Made by a program: the position numbers and the translations under genes. Source: Pezicula radicicola (taxonomy: Eukaryota > Ascomycota > Leotiomycetes > Helotiales > Dermateaceae). From it: a stretch of 64,000 bases of DNA. The notes beneath the pieces were generated by a model. That model did no database searches and was not told where the DNA came from. It saw nothing but the letters and a program-made list of their open reading frames with translations. This document shows positions 1-9,144 of the stretch, in pieces; position 1 is the stretch's first letter, and the number at the start of each line of letters is the position of its first letter. Where the stretch lies: the NCBI GenBank assembly GCA_003008705.1, contig PDUO01000015.1, positions 625,290 to 689,289 on the forward strand, read 5' to 3'.

Positions 1-760
1 GTTGATGCAAGTAGCGAGTTCTAATGGATTCTAACAGCTTGATTTCCTACCTTCTGTGCCTACGTTCGGTATTCAATTACTCTATATGATGGTACTCCCC
101 TTGAATACTAATAAATACAAGTGAAAGTAGGGCTCCGATCGAATTGTCGAATATCGAATATTCGACGGATTAAATCGAATCGAATTAGATTCGAATTTAG
201 AAATAGCCCTGTTCAACTCGTCGGATTATTAGTTGAATTTTAGAGCTAAAATTCGACGAAATTCAATGTTCGACGTAAGTTTTAGCTAGGGAGCTCTACT
301 AGCTGTTATTATAAGCTAGGCAACGTTGACAGGCTCTTTCTACTAAAGCCTAGCTAGAAGGCATAGGGATTTAGGAGCCGGCCCTTCCCTATTACTATAG
401 TTATAAAGATAGTAATAATCTATAGTCTTTTAACTTTAACTTTAAGTACTTAGAGGAGTACTTAGAGTAGTGTTTTTAGAGTTAAATTAAGGTATTACAG
501 AGTAGATATTTTAATAATAGAGAGTTTAATAATATAGAAAATAAAATAAACTAGTTTATAGTTATTAAAATTATAGTATTAGTAGCCCTAGGTATATATT
601 ATTGTTTAAATGTTATAGTAATTTAATGTCTAAGATATTATATTATGCCTACATGACTTAGTCTATACTAGAATAAGCAAGTATCTAAGTATAATAGGTA
701 TATATCTAACTATATTAGGCATTTCTTGCGGTAACGCTTAAGCCTTAATATCTTAGTCAG
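1..760. repeat. AT-rich, palindrome-rich intergenic remnant (RIP-like)
   Basis: No credible coding sequence is present. The stretch is very AT-rich and dense in TA and CTAG-like words. It carries several short perfect inverted repeats: CGAATATTCG at 155-164; TTCAACT/AGTTGAA at 212-218 and 231-237; TAGAGCT/AGCTCTA at 241-247 and 292-298, nested around GCTAAAA/TTTTAGC at 245-251 and 280-286; and AGCTAGGC/GCCTAGCT at 314-321 and 348-355. Such composition is typical of old transposons degraded by repeat-induced point mutation in ascomycetes, but no transposase reading frame survives, so this origin is an inference. Confidence 0.5.
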
Positions 761-994
761 ATGTATAGTCAAATAGCATCGAGTCGAATGTTTTTGACGT
801 TAAATTCGATATTGCAAAATACACTCATCAATTGCCGGGACTGGTACTATTTTGGGGGCAATTATGTAAGCTCGGCTTATGTGAAAGCAGACTTGTCTTC
901 TCCACTTCCACCTCCGAGCTTCAACCTTCATGACAAATCAATGCCTATCATTTTCAACGGTCATCATCTGTCTCTATGTTGAACACAATGAATT

Positions 995-2328
995 ATGTCT
1001 ACTCCCCAAGGCACGGCCAAAGCCTCATCAGTTCTTCCCATAATCTCTAGACGGCGGCCTTACAAGAAGTCGAGACAAGGATGCAACACATGCAAGACAC
1101 GAAGAGTCAAGGTACATTGATCCTGCCCAGTTTGCCTGCGATGACTGACAAATACTAGTGTGATGAAGTTCATCCAGTTTGTGGCCCTTGTGCCCGACGA
1201 TTTGTGGATATCAAGACCTGTGATTATGGGTCTCCTGTCAAAAAGACGGTTCCAGAACGGGTCATCAGGGTCTTACAGCCACGACCAGCTGGACATGTCC
1301 AACCAACAATAAGTCCAAGACCTGCTGGAACAGATCTCTCCACTCCTACACATCTGCTAGAGCTACGTCTCATGCACCATTATACCAGGATCACGTGCAA
1401 TTTGCCCGCTCGAAGCCAGAAAACCGTCCTTCCTGTATCGCCGTATCCAATGTGGGAGATTGACATGCCCCAGCTCAGCTTTTCGAGCGATTTGGTGTTG
1501 AACGCCTTACTAGCAATCTCCTCATTGCATCACCTAGCTATCACGCCAAATGATGGACTCCTGGCGCATGCCTCAAGGTTCTATCTTGACAAGGCCGTAA
1601 AAAAGTACCGCGCAGCAATCGCTGATACCAAGAATCGGAATGTGGAAATTTTGATGGCAACAGCAACCTTGTTTGTTCATCATACCTGGCTGACATCACA
1701 TTTCAATGATACAAAAGAGCCATTGACCATGGCAAAGCACTTGGTAACTTTTCGTATGTGTGAGGGGCTGAACACATTGGCGAAAGAGTTATTACCAGAG
1801 CCTGAGAAGCCCGGTTCCGTATCAGATCTCAGCCCACTCCCAACAAGAGATCAAGTGGTGGAGTGTCAGTACCAAGACTTCAAAGATGTTGCAATGGAGG
1901 ATCTTACTTTCCTTTCGCAACACTTCAAACACAGTTCCGTATCAGCAGAGGATCGAGACGTCTATGAAAAGGCTGCAGAAGACCTTGCTATCACATACTC
2001 CCTAATTGCAAGCGGAACAAGGGATGTCTCATTTATTGAACAAGAAATCGCAATTGCAATACACAGACTTCCTCCACGTTTTATCACGCTTCTGGAACGC
2101 CATGACCCAATCGCTATGGCATTGCTTGCTCGTAGTATTTCATTGCTAAAAGTCTTCGATGACAATACAGCATGGTGGGTTCATGGTACTGGAGAATGTG
2201 AAGTTGCGAGAGGTGCAGTGAAAGGCATTTATCATTTGATGCCCGCAAAGTGGCGCTGGGTTATGGAATGGCCTCAGAAACTCGTCTCTGGGGAGGTGAA
2301 GTTAGAGTTTTCGCAAAAACAGCCTTGA
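995..2328 (+). CDS. Zn2Cys6 transcription factor, Upc2-like
   Basis: Two exons, 995-1111 and 1159-2328, joined across a 47-nt GT-AG intron, give 428 aa. The join rebuilds a complete Zn2Cys6 binuclear cluster at about residues 30-60: C-x2-C-x6-C-x6-C-x2-C-x8-C, preceded by basic RRRPYKKSRQG. The intron lies exactly inside the cluster, before the third Cys, a common position in this family. The C-terminal part (LHHYTRITCNLP-like start, then LLAISSLHHLAI) resembles the fungal-specific domain of sterol uptake control protein 2 (Upc2)-like regulators. The nuclear DNA-binding role comes from the family; the target genes are unknown. The ATG at 995 was chosen because it lies a normal distance upstream of the cluster and keeps frame through the intron. 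The nearest neighbours are a C2H2 pseudogene and repeats, so context gives no clue to its regulon. Confidence 0.85.
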
Positions 2329-3647
2329 TCAGACAGACTCCATAGAGGACGAAGCTTTGTTATGTCGCAATAGGTTGAGACGTGATAGTCTTGGCTCTAC
2401 TCATTCAATTTGTCGTTAAATTACTAGGTACAGTGCTCGATAAATGGGATTCACTGGTGATTGAGTGCATCGGCTCACGTCATACATACGACCAGTCCTA
2501 TTATATCAAGAGCCCAAACAAGAAACAATGGTATCATGCTTAGAGACCAGAATATGCTCGTTAGGGCGCGAGGTACACTTCAACGTTTGTCATATCTGAT
2601 CTGCACAGTCCCAGGCTGCAATTGCTTTTGGTGGTGTTGCTGCAAAGTATGCCAGCCTAGGCTAACTCGAAAGCAGTTTTCATAGCTATTCTAAATGCGT
2701 TACCGAGCACATTTAACGAAGACGAGCGAATGGTGGTCTGAGAATCGTCAGGCTACTTGTGAGGCGGTTGTACAAGAGTCAACTCATTAACAATTGGCGA
2801 TGCGAAGAGATATCAAGAGTCGAAGATTCAACCTTACCTAGGCAGCATTGAGCAGCTTTGTGCGTGGTGAGGTCTCGATGAGTCTGAGCAGTTCGAAAAT
2901 TATCCAATGAAAGCCATCATCAAGGCTACAGCCTCCTTAGGCTGAAAAGTTCTTGCAGGGTCTCAAAACAGGGCGATTGTCACAATCCACCCTTTTGACA
3001 TGGTCGACAACCTTATTCGCTACAGTAGGACTTTTTAGTAGCGTACATGTAATATAAACAGGCGTTCCTCCCTCTTTTTCCCCCTCTACAGACTCACCCA
3101 AACTCTGTCGGAAATGTCTATGTTTTCACATGCTACTTTTTCTGCTGCACACTATCCTTCTTGCTGCGACAAAGGAGCCAACAATGAATATTATTCCATG
3201 GTTGAGTTTCGCCTTGTGGCTGACGAGTTGATTCCCCGCCATGCGTCAGAGTTCAAATGTCTCTGCATGCGTTTAGTACCTTCCGTTCTCCACCCTTAGG
3301 TGACATGGACAAGTTTTGGTGTCCATAGAGTGGAAGGATACAGATGTTTTACGAACATCACGCATGCTTCTGCCATGTATGGTTTCTGCCTTCATTCTGT
3401 CTTGGGCTCTACCACTGCTACATGCAGCCAACCTTGATCTCACAGAGGCCAACCACAGAATCATCTGGTAATTGTACTATAGGGCGAGTGCATATAGGAT
3501 TTCCTTCGTTCTTGCTGTGCTGACACACCCACCCTTCTGAGCTCAAGCTTCTGAGAGGCTGCAACAGCTTTTAAGAGTATGTAAAACCATGATGTTTGCT
3601 CTCGTTACTAGTTGCCTACTCCGGCCCATTCGAGATTCACTGAACTG
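2329..3647. other. Intergenic region with no convincing gene
   Basis: Only short overlapping reading frames without recognisable domains are present. Around 2965-3005 there is a short stretch (CTCAAAACAGGGCG, then CCACCCTTTTGACATGG) that resembles 5622-5682 upstream of the intact C2H2 gene. This suggests the tandem duplication of the zinc-finger genes included upstream DNA. Confidence 0.5.
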
Positions 3648-4780
3648 ATGATGAATTACCAAGAAGATAACCAAAACCTCGCGGATTCGCCGGACTTCTC
3701 CTTCGCTGCAGATTCTGGAACATATGGCGTTCTGCCATTGACCCTGTATTCCACTGTCCCATTGAATTACAACAACGGCAACATAAACCACTCAATTCAC
3801 CTAGAACCCAACAATGAACCATCAATCCCACAGTATCAAGATCTAGTTCATGTGCCTCCGTACGGCTCTATTTCGGAGTTGACGTCCTCGGCGTACCTGC
3901 CGTTTAGTCAATCGACATCTACAGATCTGTCGGAGGTAAACAATAACCCCTTCGACTCAAGCATCATGCCTAGGCATGAATCCGTAAGCCAATACCTCCA
4001 GCCAAGTCTGGCTAGAGACGGAACCAGGTGATTGAAGTCCCTAATTTGCCATGTAGCATTGTTAACGATATGCGGCACTGTAGCTTCCTTTACTCTTCAA
4101 GCCAACCAGACAAGAGCTATCAACAGAGCTTTTGCCTCTGTGTTCAGTGCAATCAGGGTTTCGAAAGTCATTCGCATCTCAACGACCATGCCATGACCAC
4201 TGGGCACGGTGCATATCAATGTTTTAGTTGTAATAAAACATTCTCTAGGATCGATTGCTTACAGCGCCATAGCCTTCGACACATAGTCGAACCGTCGCGG
4301 AAGTATTCCTGTCAATATTGTGAGAAATGGAAAGCTCCTAACGGGTTTCTACCCAAAGATCATCTAGACCAACATTTAAGGATCTACCATCATTTACCAA
4401 CTGATCAAAAATACAATATGGATGGTTGGTTTCCTGACGAAAGTGGTTTCCACAGATAATGTCTTCAACATGGTTGTCCACTATTTCGCACAACGGAAGA
4501 AGGTCGGAATATGGGTTCCTACTCATTGTTACCATCACGGGCTGCCTTCACAAAGCATACTCGTGAGGTACACAACACCTCGATTTACCCTTGCACGCAA
4601 CCTGGCTGCAAGAAAGTCGATGGGAAGGGCTTCTTTCGCAAGCAATCTCTACTCTAGCACATGAAGAAGGTACACAAAATCGATGTTTTAAAGCAGGTGG
4701 AACTTAATGCTAATGTAGAGATGCACGGCCTCGACGACAATTGGTTCATGAATAGAGTTCCTTGGGCACCTTCGTCTTAA
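3648..4780 (+). pseudogene. C2H2 zinc-finger protein, tandem paralogue disrupted by two in-frame stops
   Basis: This is a diverged tandem copy of the gene at 5946-7179. The exon 3648-4027 and the next exon starting at 4084 are separated by a GT-AG intron (4028-4083) at the same place and phase as in the intact copy. Three fingers are recognisable: CVQCNQGFESHSHLNDH, CFSCNKTFSRIDCLQRH and CQYCEKWKAPNGF. A TAA at 4457-4459 replaces the Tyr codon (TAC) of the paralogue, and a TAG at 4655-4657 replaces Lys (AAG). Between and after these stops the frame stays open and alignable, including CTQPGCKKVDGKGFFRK, up to a natural TAA at 4778-4780. As it stands it would make a 251-aa protein lacking the last two fingers. 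It could be a recently dead gene, a shortened functional protein, or a stop-readthrough case. The first coding exon of the intact gene has no clear counterpart here. Confidence 0.8.
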
Positions 4781-5945
4781 GTCATCGACCATATGCACAT
4801 CGCCGACTCTTCCTCTTATTTCAGATACTTTGGGTATCATCGTATATAACTCACACAAGACAATACCGTCAAACAACCTTAGTACTTCCCTTCATAACTT
4901 CTCTTTGTTGAATGCTAGAGACGACTCAACGTCATCAATATTTCCTTTGTCGTTTGCATTTTGTGCCGGCGGAGTACAGGAAGAGGGAGATTTTAGCATT
5001 GTACATACATCACCTATTCTGACACCTGGCCAGTGTAGGTTACATCGGGCAGGAGAGCACAATTCAAATTCACTTCTGGATTAGAGAAGTGAAAATGAAA
5101 ATGATGCCGGGCTTTGCTATGCTACTGCTGGAGAGCATAATGGGAGATCAAGAAGGAAGAGATACAAGGACGGTTATACTAGCATATATCAGCTCGAAAG
5201 GAGACAGAATCTTAGACAGATTTGAATTAGAAGCTATATATGCTCTTAGGAAGAAATTTATAGGTTGACTGTCAGTATTGAGCTTCATTTATAGCTAGGT
5301 TGATTGGATTTGTGCCGACAAGTTTATGTATCGCTTAATTTATGGATTAATTAATTACGCGTAGTCCCTCGCCGAATACTCTGTAGTGCCGATTCCATTT
5401 ATATTTCTTTATTAGATACTGAAAATCTTTCTATGGAGTTTGATGACAGTACGTGGCTATTTTAGTAGCTATGCTGAATTTAGCAACTCGCTTAATTTAA
5501 GTTAGTCATATGATTTGGATAGGTACCTATCAGGGGGTGCTACTACAAATATCAAATATCAATTGTAGCATTGTACCTTTCGTACATATACCAGGACTCG
5601 CTGCCGAGTACGATGTTTTCACGTCTCACAAAAAGGGCGGTGTTGTATGCAAGCTCGACGCAACCCGCCCTTTTGACATGGATTCCTACAGCCTCATCTT
5701 CAACCAACGGCACCATTTCTCAAGAGCTGAAAAAATCCAGCTTATAGCAGCAACTGCTTTTCTGCACAATTCTCTTAAGTCAGCCTACACCCCACCAGCC
5801 CAGGTTCGGATATTCACTACTTCGACCACTACTTTACCACATACTTTCGAGACGTCGCCTCGCCGCTTTCAATTCTCCAACACTTTATCCACGTCACCTT
5901 ACCTCACGGTCTGCCTTGGTGGCTGACGCCTCGCTCTTGACACCC
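4781..5945. other. Intergenic region between tandem zinc-finger genes
   Basis: AT-rich from about 5100 to 5510. An open frame at 5510-5926 has no recognisable domain and abuts the start of the next gene, so I read it as 5' leader or promoter. At 5622-5682 there is a sequence (AAAAAGGGCGGTGTTGT, then CCCGCCCTTTTGACATGG) related to 2965-3005 upstream of the pseudogene copy. Confidence 0.45.
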
Positions 5946-7179
5946 ATGGATCTCTTCGACGATTGGACAGATGACAGCTGGCAGCTCATGCCAGGTGAGT
6001 AAAAAAAAACAGACTTGCTAACAAAAAAGGCGTAGATCTGATTCTTCAGAGCTGCCAAGCACCGGCGTTCCCAAGGAATGAAGACCTTGTTCAAGGCTCC
6101 GAAGCAGGCTTTTATGATGCTCACGTCGCTGGTGACCTGCACCTTCAAAGCTCCGACCAAAGCTGTCTACAGAACACACCCCCCATTTTCTTCATTGATG
6201 AGGCACTTTCAATGCATGCCACCCCTGGAGCTCCTCCCTTAGATTTAACTGAAAGATTGGCTACAAACCATGACACCAGCACCAATGGTGGAAACTCTTT
6301 CGACATAAGCGAGCATCAACCTGAGTTTGAACTTGATATAAACCAGAAGTCAGTATTTATCCCGTCTGTTGATTGGCCTTTTGCTCACTAGTTTTCACTA
6401 GATCCTTCCTGTGCTTTTTGTGCAATGTTGTATCATCATCCAACCGCAAATACCTCGACCATTTCAAAAGTCATGGTCATATCTGCCATGAATGCAGTGA
6501 AGACTATGGCAGCCACTTTGGTCTTAGTCGCCATGCAGAGAACACTGGGCACAATGCATACTCGTGTGTCAACTGTGAAGCGACCTTCTCTAGAGTTGAC
6601 GTTTTGAAGCGTCACACCCTCCAACACTCGGCAGAACCATCAAAGAAGTATTCTTGTACCCATTGTAAGAAGTGGAAAGCTCCCAATGGTTTTACACGGA
6701 AGGATCATCTTACCCAGCACTTGCGGAATTATCATCATATCGAAGACACCCCTAAGGTGCATTGGGGAGGTTGGTGGGTTTCTCCTACGGACCTTGGCTT
6801 CCGTACATACTGCATCCATAAAGGTTGCTCGTTATATCGCACTAAGGAAGAAGCTATGAAAATGAAGTATAATGAGGATTTGTTTCCGACAAGGTCAGCA
6901 TTCACAAAGCACATGCGGGAGGCACACGATCGATCAACTTACCCATGCACCAAAACCGGCTGCAAGAAAGTTGGCGGGAAGGGTTTCTTCCGAAAGAGAG
7001 ACTTGATGAAGCACATGAAGAGGGAACATGACATTGACCTTATGGCGGAGGAAGATACCACAGCTGCTGGACCGGAGGTTATCAATACTGTACCGAAGGC
7101 TGTCACTTCTGCACCGGAAATCGTTTCTGATGGAACGGAGAGCTTCGACTTCCAGGCTTTCTTGGCACGTGAGGAGTAG
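5946..7179 (+). CDS. C2H2 zinc-finger protein with five finger-like modules
   Basis: Three exons, 5946-5994, 6036-6348 and 6402-7179, give 379 aa. The introns are 41 and 53 nt with GT-AG ends, and the frame is continuous only with the acceptor at 6401. The N-terminal third is acidic and low in complexity, which fits an activation region. The C-terminal part holds five Cys/His modules in order: CHECSEDYGSHFGLSRH, CVNCEATFSRVDVLKRH, CTHCKKWKAPNGFTRKDH, a long-linker module starting CIHKGCSLYRTKEE, and CTKTGCKKVGGKGFFRK followed by HMKREH. The role is probably a nuclear DNA-binding regulator; targets are unknown. It lies directly downstream of a disrupted paralogue, so the pair arose by tandem duplication. 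The WKAPNGF module and the long spacing of finger 4 are unusual compared with classical TFIIIA-type fingers. Confidence 0.8.
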
Positions 7180-8049
7180 CGAGCTAATAGGGCTCAAGCT
7201 TGAGGATTTTTTTTCGTTTGGTTCTTTTGCGTTGCTTTGAGTTCTTTGCTTTGAGTTCTTACTTTCGTCTCTACTTTTGTCTCCTTTTACCAACACACAC
7301 AAAAAAAGGCCAAAACTCCAAAAACATATATTTCCTAAATTTCCTAAATTTCCTTAATCAATCACAGCAAGAAACTCTGCGAAGGTGGTGGGAGTACCTT
7401 TTCAACAAAGGCCAAAAGTTCAGAAGCCATTCAATCAACATGTTTGATAGGATAGTTACTTTCTTAGTATTAGCAATAGATTTCATTCTTTTAAATCTTA
7501 TTTAGTGTCATACGTGTGTTCAAAAGGGAATGATGAATTCAATCAAATCCTGATCCCGTGGCGATTGCTACTTAAGAGATGGAGTTGAGTTATTGACTCG
7601 ATTTGAGTAACTCACTTAGTTCAAATAATTGCTACGTCCATGTACTAATAAATTCTGACAATCTTCCAACTTACTTCCAGCCTACTGTCGTCACTGACAT
7701 AAAATTCTAGAGTTAGAATATCTACCAAGACATGCAAACCATCGATGATTGCCTTTCCTTTTAAATTTTGTTTGGTGTCTGACATGTGTATGAAAGCGAA
7801 TAAACTAATTGACTTCGACTGAAATTATACTATTTTGTTGGTTGCTTTTAAGAGATGGACTTGAGTAATTGACTTGATTTAGGTAATCTACTTAGATATT
7901 TAAGTGGCCTGCTTGATTTGAGTAACTCACTTGATTTAAGTGACCTACTTGATTTGGATAACTCAGTTAATTCAGATATTTGATTCTAAAGCTTGTTATT
8001 CAAGTCAAGTAACTTACTGCGTCCATGCACTAATGAATCCCTATCAGAG
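7180..8049. repeat. Directly duplicated block with 18-bp repeat units
   Basis: Two diverged copies of the same block lie in tandem at about 7480-7700 and 7750-8050. Both contain, in order, TTTAAATYTTRTTTRGTGTC, TTAAGAGATGGASTTGAG, a run of units like AGTAACTCACTTGATTT, and CTRCGTCCATGYACTAATRA. The second copy has the longer array (about 7900-7975, four units of about 18 bp). The units match the interior of the TIR element family found elsewhere in the window. The 3' end of the zinc-finger transcript must lie within the first few hundred bases. Confidence 0.7.
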
Positions 8050-8700
8050 CAGCTTACCGATGCAGCCGGATAAGGACGATACCATGATACCAGGTTCTCT
8101 TGAGTTATGGTTGCCGTGCCGATTTTGTACTGGTCAATTACAAAACGTGGAGATGAAAGGACCATTGTATTGGTAGTACTGCGCGTTCGATCCGTACGTA
8201 GTGATAAGATCAATCACTTCCTGCTTCGGCCAAGCGCCATTACCAGTATAGTCGAAGGAGAAGAACAATTTGAAGCCCAAAGAACTAGCAGCATCAAAAG
8301 CGGTAGCAATAGACTCGTTGTTGCCATCGGCGCCGTATGCAATGTTTAGCGCAAATGCATCAATATGAGCTCTTTGAGCTTCAAACATATCGCTTTCCCA
8401 CTGGTCTTGGTTTCAACCGAGCACATTTCCCACCTGTCATTCACCAGATTACAGATACGAGCGTTGAAAATTTAGGGAATCTTGAACTTACCATAAAATG
8501 AGCAAAGACTCCCTTTGGTTTAGTTGCGATGACAGCAGTTTCAGTAGTTTCAAGAGTAGTTGCCAGGGCACTATGCGATAGATTGTCATATGATTGAGTT
8601 GAGATATTACTCTAAGCTGAAACCCATGTTGTATTTGAGGTCGCTAAAATGGTGGTGGGTAAACCTGAGGCTGAAGTACATGTAGTAGGAGAAAGGATGA
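8050..8700 (-). pseudogene. Alpha-1,3-glucanase (GH71, mutanase) relic
   Basis: Read on the minus strand, the sequence encodes KGVFAHFM, then an intact GT-AG intron (8434-8493), then VGNVLG, a TGA stop at 8413-8415, and a continuous stretch (WESDM, IDAFALNIAYG, LGFKLFFSFDY, WPKQEVIDLI). This is the N-terminal catalytic region of glycoside hydrolase family 71, secreted enzymes that hydrolyse alpha-1,3-glucan of fungal walls. After YNGPFISTF the frame stops, and in another frame ENLVSWYRPYP appears, which I recognise tentatively as a motif from much further along the family. So roughly the middle of the protein has been deleted. The mature family protein is over 400 aa; here only about 150 aa of scattered matches remain. 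The upstream end has no clean signal-peptide start. A non-functional gene remnant. Confidence 0.75.
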
Positions 8701-9144
8701 TGATGGGTAGGAAGAGGTGAATAGCTGGAAAGACTGGCGGTTGTGAGAACAACAAAACTAATTAAGATCAGGAAGGAAAACATCTTAGCCGCTTATAGAT
8801 ATGGACCAATTAAAGAAGAGGGAAAGAAGGCATTGGCGAGCTGCTGCAATGAAAGTCAGAAGGAGAGAATAGAGCTTCATATTAAGAAGCGTATAATGAG
8901 TCGGCCTTCGAGCTTAGATGTCTTTTTTGGTTTGAAATTGTCCCACAATGGCATATCTCGAAGATGGACCTAAAATTACGTTATCTGCTATGCTGAGGCA
9001 CAGCATCTGCCGCCCGGAGCGTCCCGTCCCGGTATTTCTGACAGCCTTCTTATTCTCGCGTCCATGTTTGTGGTTCATCCATATTGATATTAGACCAGTC
9101 TCACTTTCAACACATCTCGGTGCAACAACCGTGAATGAACACCA
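8701..9144. other. Intergenic region
   Basis: No gene seen. It serves as the upstream region of the plus-strand DUF4246 gene and holds the decayed 5' end of the GH71 relic on the other strand. Confidence 0.4.

Noticed and set aside
5510..5926. 138-codon frame upstream of the intact C2H2 gene
   Set aside because: No recognisable domain; it ends 20 bp before the gene start and is better read as promoter or leader.
7565..7975. CRISPR-like array reading of the regularly spaced repeats
   Set aside because: Units are contiguous, degenerate and without unique spacers, and the genome is eukaryotic.
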